A stretch of DNA of 12,195 nt from JAJZSS01 sp964463505 (GTDB lineage Bacteria > Chloroflexota > Anaerolineae > Anaerolineales > UBA4823). The notes beneath the pieces were generated by a model that did no database searches, had not been told where the DNA came from, and was given only the letters and a program-made list of their open reading frames with translations. This document shows, piece after piece, positions 1-6,183 of the stretch. A program made the position numbers and the translations under genes. The first letter of the stretch is position 1. Each line of letters begins with the position of its first letter. The stretch is from the NCBI GenBank assembly GCA_964463505.1, contig CAYXDC010000090.1:1-12195 (forward strand). Reading direction: 5' to 3'.

Positions 1-252
1 TTGATGTTGATGAACGGAATCGTCAATTTGGCAACCACCATCCCCTCCGCGCCGGGATATATTGGGACCTTTGACGCACCAGGGATTGCAGTCCTGGGGG
101 CTTATGGAGTCGAAAAAGCACTGGCAACAGGTTATACCCTGGTATTGCACTTAGCCTTGTGGCTGCCGATTACCTTGTTGGGTGCGTATTACCTGGCGCG
201 AGAGGGGATTCATTGGAGCGAAGATTTGAAGAAGGTTCGGGACGAAGAATGA
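1..252 (+). CDS. Flippase-like (lysylphosphatidylglycerol synthase TM-type) membrane protein, C-terminal fragment
   Basis: The reading frame is open from the first base, so the window begins inside this gene and only the last 83 codons are visible. The fragment contains the segment ATTIPSAPGYIGTFDAPG, which matches the conserved P-x-x-PGGIG-x-FE region near the end of the UPF0104/LPG-synthase transmembrane family. A hydrophobic helix follows at about residues 44-66, then a short charged cytoplasmic tail ending KKVRDEE. Family members are multi-spanning inner-membrane proteins, some of them implicated in flipping polyprenyl-linked sugars or lipids. The stop codon overlaps the start of the next gene (ATGA), so the two are almost certainly co-transcribed and translationally coupled. 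The family call is good; the substrate cannot be told from this fragment. Confidence 0.8.
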   Translation: MMLMNGIVNLATTIPSAPGYIGTFDAPGIAVLGAYGVEKALATGYTLVLHLALWLPITLLGAYYLAREGIHWSEDLKKVRDEE

Positions 253-1559
253 AGCACATCGCAATCATCGGAGCGGGCGTGGGGGGCATGGCTGCCGCAT
301 TTGATTTGGTACGCGCCGGTCACCAAGTGACCATTTTTGAGGCCAGTGATCAGGCTGGTGGGTTGGCGACCGGTTTCAAAGAGCCGCATTGGGATTGGTC
401 GGTGGAAAAGTTTTATCACCACTGGTTTGCCAGCGATCAGCATATGCTGGGTTTGATCGACGAGCTGGGCTGGCGAGACCAGGTAATCTTTCCGCGCCCA
501 TATACGGTGATGTATCATGAAGGCAGGTTTTATCCATTTGATTCCATTTTCGCCGCAATCCTCTTCCCAGGCCTGGGCTGGGGGATCAACAAGATCCGTT
601 TTGGCCTGGTAGGGTTGTATTTGCGGCTGACCAATAACTGGCGGGCGCTGGAATCTGAGACAGTGGATGCCTGGATGCGTAAATGGGCCGGTGATAAGGT
701 TTTCGAGCTGATGTGGGAACCACTCCTGATTGGAAAATTCAGTGAGCGCTATGCCAGACAGGTGAATATGGCCTGGATGTGGGCGCGTTTGAAGGCGCGC
801 ACCACGCGCCTGGGCACTTTCCAGGGTGGTTTTCAGGCTTTTAATGATCTGTTTGCGGCTCGCTTGCAAGAGTTAGGTGTGCGGATTGAATTCTCCATGC
901 CGGTTCAATCGATTACTCCTGCATCTGGCAAGAAAGTCCAGCTAACCACTGCCCAGGGCGCCCAAATCTTTGATCAATGTCTGGTGACCACCTCCCCGGC
1001 CTTGCTGGCGCGCATGGCTCCCGAATTACCTCAAGACTATTTGCATGGGCTGCTAGAACTTAAAAGTATGGGGGCGGTAGTGATGGTATTGGCTCTCAAA
1101 CAGCGCCTCTCCGACAAAGGTTATTATTGGTACAACATCCCAAAATCGGCCGGATTTCCTTTCCTGGCGGTGGTTGAGCATACCAATTTCCTTAGCCCGG
1201 ATTATTTTGGCGGCGACCATATCGTTTATGTGGGCGATTATCTAAATACCGACCACCAGTACTTTAAAATGACCGATGCGGAATTGTTGGAAACCTATAC
1301 ATCAGCTCTGCCGCGCATCAACCCTGCATTCACTAAGGATTGGGTGCGTAAAAGCTGGTTGTTCCGCACGAATTACGCCCAGCCAGTGCCACTAGTAAAT
1401 CATTCCAAAAATATTCCTGCCATCCAAACCCCGCTTCCGGGTCTGTTTTTTGCCAGTATGAGTCAGGTGTATCCGTGGGATCGGGGCACGAATTTTGCAG
1501 TCGAAATTGGCCGCAAAGCTGCTCGCTTGATGGAGGCGGGCTCAATTCGCGAGCGTTGA
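249..1559 (+). CDS. NAD(P)/FAD-dependent oxidoreductase (amine oxidase / UDP-galactopyranose mutase-like fold)
   Basis: This 436-residue flavoprotein starts with a Rossmann dinucleotide fold: IAIIGAGVGG at residues 4-13 (GxGxxG), the ribose-binding acid E31, and the second FAD contact AGGLA at 36-40. Near the C-terminus, YPWDRGTNFAVEIGRKAA (about 408-425) is the segment that closes over the isoalloxazine ring in amine oxidase/protoporphyrinogen oxidase-like proteins. No signal peptide or membrane helix is evident, so it is probably cytoplasmic or peripheral. I chose the ATG at 249 because the Rossmann fold begins directly after it; an upstream in-frame start at 159 would lie inside the flippase gene and add 30 unrelated residues. 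Coupling to a flippase suggests a role in sugar-lipid or isoprenoid-linked metabolism, which is inference. Oxidoreductase class is near certain, substrate unknown. The gene ends 21 nt from the convergent CoA-binding gene. Confidence 0.9.
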   Translation: MKHIAIIGAGVGGMAAAFDLVRAGHQVTIFEASDQAGGLATGFKEPHWDWSVEKFYHHWFASDQHMLGLIDELGWRDQVIFPRPYTVMYHEGRFYPFDSIFAAILFPGLGWGINKIRFGLVGLYLRLTNNWRALESETVDAWMRKWAGDKVFELMWEPLLIGKFSERYARQVNMAWMWARLKARTTRLGTFQGGFQAFNDLFAARLQELGVRIEFSMPVQSITPASGKKVQLTTAQGAQIFDQCLVTTSPALLARMAPELPQDYLHGLLELKSMGAVVMVLALKQRLSDKGYYWYNIPKSAGFPFLAVVEHTNFLSPDYFGGDHIVYVGDYLNTDHQYFKMTDAELLETYTSALPRINPAFTKDWVRKSWLFRTNYAQPVPLVNHSKNIPAIQTPLPGLFFASMSQVYPWDRGTNFAVEIGRKAARLMEAGSIRER

Positions 1560-1580
1560 ACTGGTTGAGTGTTGTGGGCT

Positions 1581-2006
1581 TTAACGCCTGAAACGCTTCT
1601 GATGCTCGACCATCATGCAGGCATCCATCACGACCATTAACCCGGCCTGCTGGGCGATTTCAGCAGCTCCCTGGTGAACTATACCTTGTTGCATCCACAC
1701 AGCTCGGGTGCCGATGGCGACCGCTTGTTCCACAAAAGGCGGTACATTCTCGCTGCGTTGAAAGATCAATACTAAATCGACCGCTTCGGGTACTGCCTGT
1801 AAATCTGGATACGCTTTTTCACCCAGAGCCTGGTCCAGGCTGGGGTTAATGGGAATAATCCGGTAACCCGCTTGTTGTAAATAGGCTGGCACATAATGCC
1901 CGGCTCGCTCCAGGCGTGAGGAGAGGCCGACAACGGCTATCGTCCGGGTATCCTTTAAAATAGCTTCAATCGTGGCTGGGTTTGGTATGTAGTTGGGATC
2001 AGTCAT
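1581..2006 (-). CDS. CoA-binding domain protein (YccU/CoA_binding_2 type)
   Basis: The 141-residue product is essentially a single Rossmann-like domain. It opens with TIAVVGLSSRLERAGHYVPAYLQQAGYRIIPINP, the nucleotide/CoA-binding half of the family also represented by E. coli YccU. It continues with VDLVLIFQRSENVPPFVEQAV and RAVWMQQGI, and ends with MVVMDACMMVEHQK, where the cysteine and the H-Q/K tail are family-typical. Such proteins resemble the CoA-binding domain of succinyl-CoA synthetase, and their physiological role is poorly defined. A longer reading from 2048 adds 14 residues, but a consensus TATAAT lies inside that extension (2013-2018) and would place the transcript start at or next to the ATG at 2006. 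I therefore prefer the shorter, apparently leaderless form. The gene is convergent with the oxidoreductase and divergent from the methyltransferase, so it is a single-gene unit. Confidence 0.88.
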   Translation of the reverse strand: MTDPNYIPNPATIEAILKDTRTIAVVGLSSRLERAGHYVPAYLQQAGYRIIPINPSLDQALGEKAYPDLQAVPEAVDLVLIFQRSENVPPFVEQAVAIGTRAVWMQQGIVHQGAAEIAQQAGLMVVMDACMMVEHQKRFRR

Positions 2007-2012
2007 GCATGT

Positions 2013-2018
2013 ATTATA
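2013..2018 (-). promoter_or_regulatory. -10 box (TATAAT) for the CoA-binding gene, leaderless arrangement
   Basis: Read on the minus strand, a perfect TATAAT ends six nucleotides before the ATG at 2006. The usual -10 to start-site distance would put the first transcribed base on or beside the start codon. No good -35 hexamer is seen 16-18 bp upstream, and no Shine-Dalgarno sequence lies between the box and the ATG. This supports leaderless initiation but rests on pattern only. Confidence 0.5.
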
Positions 2019-2091
2019 GCCCACTGGATCGATATAAGATCTTTTCACAGAGAAGCCATCGTTGGGAATGCTGGATAGGAATGTCGGATCA

Positions 2092-3285
2092 ATGAATCCC
2101 GAAGCACTGCATCAATTACTTGCGCCATCCGGCCAAGAGGTCTTGGCTGAAGCAATGTCGCGTTCACCGCGACGGGAAGATTTCTTGCGTCATTTCACTG
2201 CCCTGAGTCGCAAATACCCAGCAGAGCTGGCGCGCAGCGCCCTGGAGACAGCCATTCTGCGTCGCGAGGCAGTGCGCAAATTTCCCCAGGCTCAAAAAAT
2301 GTATTTCACGCGCGAAGCTCTGGAACAGGCTACCGGGGCAGACGTGGCTGCCTACCGCGCCGAGCGCTACCAGCCTTTTCGCTATGCCATTGATCTGGGC
2401 TGTTCAATCGGTGGCGATACCTTGGCGTTGGCGCATCACAGGCTCACCCTGGGCGTTGACCTCGATCCATTGCGCCTGCTGCTTGCCAAAGCCAATGCAC
2501 AGGCTTTGGGCCTGGTCGACCAGACTGGATTTGTTCAGGCTGATCTGTATGCCTGGTTGCCAGCGCGTGCTTCGGCTGACACGGCCCTATTCTTTGATCC
2601 AGCCCGGCGCAGCCATGATAAAAGAGCTTTTCATGTGTGGGATTACCAACCTCCACTGGAGGTAGTGAACCGCTGGCGAGCGAATTTCCCGGCTTTGGGT
2701 GTGAAGATTTCACCCGGTGTGGATCTGCAAGAGCTGCAACATTATGATGCTGAAGTGGAATTTATTTCGTCAGCAGGCGAATTGAAAGAAGCTGTTTTGT
2801 GGTTCGGCCCGCTGAAGACTGCTACCCGGCGCGCGACCTTGCTGCCGGGTCCGTACACCCTGATTGCTGAGGCTCCTGGCGCAGTAGAAAAAATTCCGTT
2901 AAGCGAACCGCTGCGCTATATTTATGAGCCAGATCCGGCGATACTCCGGGCCGGGCTGGTACGTCCACTGGGTCGTCAGTTGAATGCGGCTCAGTTGGAT
3001 GAAGATATCGCCTATTTAACCGCTGCGCAGTACCAGCCTACCCCCTTTGCTCGTGCCTGGGAGGTGGAAACCTGGTTACCCTTCAACCTGAAGCATCTGC
3101 GTGACATCTTACGCCAGCGTAAGGTGGGGCGGGTAACGGTTAAGAAACGTGGTTCGCCTCTGGAGCCGCAGGCGCTGGTGCGCGATCTGCGTTTGAAAGG
3201 TGAACAGGAGCGAGTGATCTTCCTGACCCATTTTCTAGGCAAACCAATTGTTATCCTGGCAGCTGCTGGGCCCCTGGGTAAATAG
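2092..3285 (+). CDS. Class I SAM-dependent methyltransferase with THUMP-like C-terminal domain
   Basis: The 397-residue protein has a helical N-terminal part and then a Rossmann methyltransferase core. Motif I is AIDLGCSIGGD at about 99-109. The acidic motif II GVDLDP follows at 121-126, with D123 or D125 expected to bind the SAM ribose. A catalytic-loop-like FFDPARR lies at 167-173, resembling the D-P-P-x motif IV of nucleic-acid N-methyltransferases. The C-terminal region, about residues 290-390 with RQRKVGRVTVKKRGSP, fits the THUMP-like domain found in this family and ends in a basic RNA-binding-like surface. RNA (probably tRNA or rRNA) is the likely substrate, which is inference. In-frame starts also exist at 2062 (TTG) and 2068 (ATG); I chose 2092 because MNPEALHQLLAPSGQEVL looks like the family N-terminus, but there is no strong ribosome site to decide it. 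A weak TATAAG lies at 2033-2038. Confidence 0.85.
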   Translation: MNPEALHQLLAPSGQEVLAEAMSRSPRREDFLRHFTALSRKYPAELARSALETAILRREAVRKFPQAQKMYFTREALEQATGADVAAYRAERYQPFRYAIDLGCSIGGDTLALAHHRLTLGVDLDPLRLLLAKANAQALGLVDQTGFVQADLYAWLPARASADTALFFDPARRSHDKRAFHVWDYQPPLEVVNRWRANFPALGVKISPGVDLQELQHYDAEVEFISSAGELKEAVLWFGPLKTATRRATLLPGPYTLIAEAPGAVEKIPLSEPLRYIYEPDPAILRAGLVRPLGRQLNAAQLDEDIAYLTAAQYQPTPFARAWEVETWLPFNLKHLRDILRQRKVGRVTVKKRGSPLEPQALVRDLRLKGEQERVIFLTHFLGKPIVILAAAGPLGK

Positions 3286-3288
3286 CAA

Positions 3289-3312
3289 CGAGCCAGGGAT
3301 AAGCCTGGCTCG
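3289..3312. terminator. Hairpin between convergent genes (probable bidirectional terminator)
   Basis: Perfect 9-bp arms CGAGCCAGG (3289-3297) and CCTGGCTCG (3304-3312) flank a GATAAG loop, four bases past the methyltransferase stop and 22 bp before the stop of the convergent phosphoribosyltransferase gene. On the minus strand the stem is followed by TTGCTATTT, a modest T-rich tail, so it suits the minus-strand transcript best. On the plus strand the tail is not T-rich. Confidence 0.65.
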
Positions 3313-3334
3313 CAATGAATAAAGTATCAACAGC

Positions 3335-3889
3335 TCAGTCGGTGAAAAGCGGCAGATGCCCCAAAGCAATGATATGCCGCCATTGGGCGCGTTCGCCTTC
3401 GGTAAAAATGGCTGCTTCGCGCACCGTCTCAGCGCCTGCTTTTTCCATCAACATGCGCATTCCCTGCAGGGTTGAGCCAGTGCTGATAACATCGTCGAGC
3501 AGGATCACGCGCTTACCTTTTAGAAGCTCCTGGTCTTTTTCATCAATGTACAAGGTCTGTGGCTGACCGGTTGTAATTGATAAGGTTTCAGCCATCAGTG
3601 CTGCACCCATATAGGGCTTATAGGATTTGCGCAGAACGATATAAGGTTTTTTGGTTTCAACTGCCAGGGCATAAGCCAGTGGGATGCTCTTAGCTTCTGC
3701 AGTGACGAGCGCATCATAGTCAATACTGGTAAGTTTTTCTGCTAGAACCTTCGCACACGCCTGTACAAGCTCAGTATCTCCCAGGATATTTAATACAGCA
3801 ATCTTTACACCGGGGGCAACTTCAAATAATGGCAGGTTGCGTTTGATTCCAGCAACTTCTACAGGATAGGATTCGCGAGTCGGTTTCAT
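3335..3889 (-). CDS. Adenine phosphoribosyltransferase-like PRTase
   Basis: This 184-residue type I phosphoribosyltransferase carries the PRPP-binding signature VILLDDVISTGST at residues 128-140, where D132-D133 and the TGST loop contact the ribose and 5'-phosphate. An EAKSIPLAYALA segment at about 65-76 corresponds to the EARGF-type region of adenine PRTases, and VLRKSYKPYMG at 85-95 lies where the flexible catalytic loop is expected. The length matches APRT and xanthine PRT. The reaction would be base + PRPP to nucleotide + PPi in purine salvage; adenine versus xanthine specificity is uncertain. The ATG at 3889 is preceded on the minus strand by AAGGAAGGG about eight bases away, a good ribosome site. 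A TATGAT that could be its -10 box lies at 3924-3929; any -35 would fall at the edge of the assembly gap. It faces away from the phospholipase-like gene across that gap. Confidence 0.88.
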   Translation of the reverse strand: MKPTRESYPVEVAGIKRNLPLFEVAPGVKIAVLNILGDTELVQACAKVLAEKLTSIDYDALVTAEAKSIPLAYALAVETKKPYIVLRKSYKPYMGAALMAETLSITTGQPQTLYIDEKDQELLKGKRVILLDDVISTGSTLQGMRMLMEKAGAETVREAAIFTEGERAQWRHIIALGHLPLFTD

Positions 3890-3923
3890 GGTATTGCCCT
3901 TCCTTATTCTTTTTCTTTAGTTT

Positions 3924-3929
3924 ATCATA
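3924..3929 (-). promoter_or_regulatory. Possible -10 box for the phosphoribosyltransferase gene
   Basis: TATGAT on the minus strand would start transcription near 3917, giving a leader of roughly 28 nt that contains the AAGGAAGGG ribosome site. The expected -35 position reaches the N run, so it cannot be checked here. Confidence 0.35.
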
Positions 3930-3941
3930 AATTCACCTGCA

Positions 3942-4041
3942 NNNNNNNNNNNNNNNNNNNNNNNNNNNNNNNNNNNNNNNNNNNNNNNNNNNNNNNNNNN
4001 NNNNNNNNNNNNNNNNNNNNNNNNNNNNNNNNNNNNNNNNN
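3942..4041. other. Assembly gap (100 N)
   Basis: Exactly 100 consecutive N, the conventional placeholder for a scaffold join of unknown length. It removes the 5' part of the downstream phospholipase D-like gene and possibly a promoter or small genes between the divergent neighbours. Adjacency of the two flanks is only as good as the scaffolding. Confidence 0.97.
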
Positions 4042-4838
4042 GAGATGCACTGTTGAATGCTTATCGGCGCGGCGTTCAGGTGCGCCTGGTCGTGGAGAGC
4101 GATAACCTGGATGAAGTCGAGGTGCAAGAGCTGATCGATGCTGGGATCCCGGTGCTCGGCGACCGGCGAGAAAGCCTGATGCACCACAAGTTTGCTATTA
4201 TTGACCGGCGCGAAGTCTGGACCGGATCGATGAATTTCTCGGTTGGTGGGGCGTATAAGGATACCAACAATCTGATACGCTTGCAGGATGCCCGGCTGGC
4301 GGAGAATTATCAAGTGGAGTTCGATGAAATGTTCGAGGACGATTTGTTCGGCTCTGCGTCCCCGACCAATACGCCCTATCCGGAATTGACCATCGCTGGT
4401 AAACGTGTTGAAGTATATTTTTCACCCGATGATGATGTGTTAAATCGACTGGTGGAGCTTGTTGACGAAGCTGATCAGGAGGTGCGCTTTCTGGCCTATT
4501 CTTTTACTGCCGACCGCCTGGCGGAAGCACTACTACAGCGCGCTCAAGAGGGGGTGCAAATTAGCGGGGTGTTTGATGAAACCCAGGCCCGTAGCAATAC
4601 CGGGGGTGAGTTTGAGCGCCTCAAATCCGCTGGTTTAGATGTGCGCCTGGCTGATACACCCAACCTGATGCATCACAAAGTGTTGGTGATCGACCGCCAG
4701 ATCGTTGTAGTAGGATCGTATAATTACACTCGTAATGCAGAAGAGTTCAATGATGAGAATGTGCTGATTATTTATGATACTGCCCTGGCGGGACAATTTT
4801 TACTGGAGTATGCCACCTTATACAACGCAACAGATTAA
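4042..4838 (+). CDS. Phospholipase D-like (two-HKD) protein, 5' end lost in the gap
   Basis: The frame is open straight out of the N run, reading DALLNAYRRGVQVRLVVESDN, so the gene starts inside the gap; an apparent start at 4053 (TTG) is only an internal codon. Two catalytic HxKx4D motifs are visible: HHKFAIID, followed by GSMNFS, and HHKVLVID, followed by GSYNYT. The asparagine after each motif (GSxN) is also family-typical. Two such motifs normally come together to form one active site that works through a covalent phosphohistidine. The superfamily covers nucleases, phospholipases and phosphatidyltransferases, and the sequence resembles bacterial Nuc/PLD-like proteins. The visible part contains nearly all of the second repeat but lacks the start of the first, and whether it has a signal peptide cannot be known. 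It ends about 130 bp before the lipoprotein gene, which has its own promoter. Confidence 0.88.
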
Positions 4839-4898
4839 GGTTTAATCTTGTGTCAAGGTTGAGTCTATGTCCCGTTCGCAAGGGGCAAACACCCATAG

Positions 4899-4928
4899 TT
4901 GCCGGAAAAGGCTGCTTTCTGCTACAAT
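4899..4928 (+). promoter_or_regulatory. Sigma-70-type promoter for the lipoprotein/ATPase operon
   Basis: A -35-like TTGCCG (4899-4904) and a -10 box TACAAT (4923-4928) are separated by 18 bp. The -10 is preceded by TG one base upstream (4920-4921), which makes it an extended -10. Transcription would start near 4935, leaving a leader of about 36 nt before the GTG at 4971. Confidence 0.6.
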
Positions 4929-4960
4929 CAACCTGTCCGACTATGGCGAGAGCATAAATC

Positions 4961-4966
4961 AGGAGG
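4961..4966 (+). promoter_or_regulatory. Ribosome binding site that fixes a GTG start
   Basis: A full AGGAGG sits four bases before the GTG at 4971. The next ATG (4989) would be 22 bases away and would cut into the signal peptide, and the earlier TTG at 4899 lies in the promoter. The GTG is therefore the likely start. Confidence 0.75.
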
Positions 4967-4970
4967 AACC

Positions 4971-6161
4971 GTGCTGCAAAGGATCGTAATGGGGATCTGG
5001 CTGGCTATCTTCTTAGGGGCATGTACCTTGCGTATTGGTTCCCGGGATCAACTACCTGATCAACCTGCGCCGACGACTATTCCCCTGGCGGTTACCGCTG
5101 AGCCGGTGCAGAGCCTGGCTCCCCCACAAAACCCGATTGCTCTACCTCCAGGTTTTGTAATCTCGGTGTATGCCCAAGGATTGCGCAACCCACGCATGCT
5201 GGCGATAGGCCCGGATGGGCAGCTCTATGTGGCTGAACGCGGCGCGAATCGCATTGTGCGCCTGCCGGATGTTGATGGTAATGGGCTGGCAGATCAAGTG
5301 GAGATGGTAGCTGACGATCTGAATTCACCCAGCAGCCTGGCCTTTTACCAGGATGGCTCCTTGTATGTTGGCCTCACAGACAGCATCGTGCGGCTCAGTG
5401 ATCTGGATACTAATGGGGTCTTTCAGCAGCGAGAAACGGTCATCGATAGCCTGCCCACCCAGGGTCATAATACCCGCACTGTTCTGTTCAGTCCGGATGG
5501 ATCAAGCCTGTTCGTCTCGATTGGTTCTTCGTGCAATGTATGTGATGAAGATGATCCCCGGAGAGCAGCGATTGTGCGTTACAACCCGGATGGCAGCGGT
5601 GAACTAGTATATGCCTCGGGTCTTCGAAATGCGGTCGGGATTACCTTCCGTCCAGGAACTGATGAACTGTGGGCAACCAATAACGGGCGGGATATGCTGG
5701 GAGATGACCAGCCGCCCGAGACGATCTATCGGGTGAATTCGGGTGGGGATTACGGATGGCCGCGTTGCCATGCGGGTCGGATTGTCGATCCTGATTTTGG
5801 CGCTGACCAAGCCTGTGAGGGGATTGAACAGCCAGTAGTAGAGATCCAGGCGCATTCTGCCCCATTAGGGCTGACCTTCTATACTGGAGATCGTTTTCCG
5901 GCTGATTACCAGGGCGATTTATTTGTCGCCTTGCATGGCTCGTGGAACCGCAGTGTGCCGATTGGCTATAAAGTTGTGCGTGTTCCTATGGATGGCACAG
6001 CAGCCGGACCAGTCCAGGATTTCGCTACAGGCTGGCTGGTTGACGAGGAAAATTCTTGGGGTCGCCCGGTAGATGTGATCACCGGGGCAGATGGTGCTTT
6101 ATATATTTCGGATGATGGCGCGGGGGTTATCTATCGTGTCGATTATCTGGGGACTCAATAA
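4971..6161 (+). CDS. PQQ-dependent sugar/sorbosone dehydrogenase-family lipoprotein (beta-propeller)
   Basis: The 396-residue product begins with a short lipoprotein signal peptide: hydrophobic GIWLAIFLGA followed by C18 (LGAC lipobox). A Thr/Pro-rich linker runs to about residue 55, and the rest is a beta-propeller. Repeated NPRMLAIGPDGQLYVAERGANRIVRL, SPSSLAFYQDGSLYVG and AVGITFRPGTDELWATNN units mark the blades; HNTRTVLFSPDG, YGWPRCHAG and HGSWNRS resemble the soluble glucose/sorbosone dehydrogenase family. It should be anchored outside the cytoplasmic membrane and oxidise a sugar or aldose-like substrate if PQQ is bound, although many members have no proven activity. Two EF-hand-like loops lie at 100-111 and 144-155, and cysteines at 188/191 and 266/282 could form disulfides. 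No PQQ biosynthesis gene is present in the window. The HerA-like ATPase gene follows 22 nt downstream. Confidence 0.85.
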   Translation: MLQRIVMGIWLAIFLGACTLRIGSRDQLPDQPAPTTIPLAVTAEPVQSLAPPQNPIALPPGFVISVYAQGLRNPRMLAIGPDGQLYVAERGANRIVRLPDVDGNGLADQVEMVADDLNSPSSLAFYQDGSLYVGLTDSIVRLSDLDTNGVFQQRETVIDSLPTQGHNTRTVLFSPDGSSLFVSIGSSCNVCDEDDPRRAAIVRYNPDGSGELVYASGLRNAVGITFRPGTDELWATNNGRDMLGDDQPPETIYRVNSGGDYGWPRCHAGRIVDPDFGADQACEGIEQPVVEIQAHSAPLGLTFYTGDRFPADYQGDLFVALHGSWNRSVPIGYKVVRVPMDGTAAGPVQDFATGWLVDEENSWGRPVDVITGADGALYISDDGAGVIYRVDYLGTQ

Positions 6162-6183
6162 TCTCAAATAAAAGGATAAGCAT

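Noticed and set aside
210..869. Long 219-codon minus-strand frame opposite the flavoprotein
   Set aside because: It is the antisense shadow of the Rossmann-domain gene, whose motifs are unambiguous; the reverse frame has no recognisable domain or ribosome site.
4839..4898. Terminator after the phospholipase D-like gene
   Set aside because: Only a weak 3-4 bp CCC/GGG pairing is present (around 4870-4885), with no T run.
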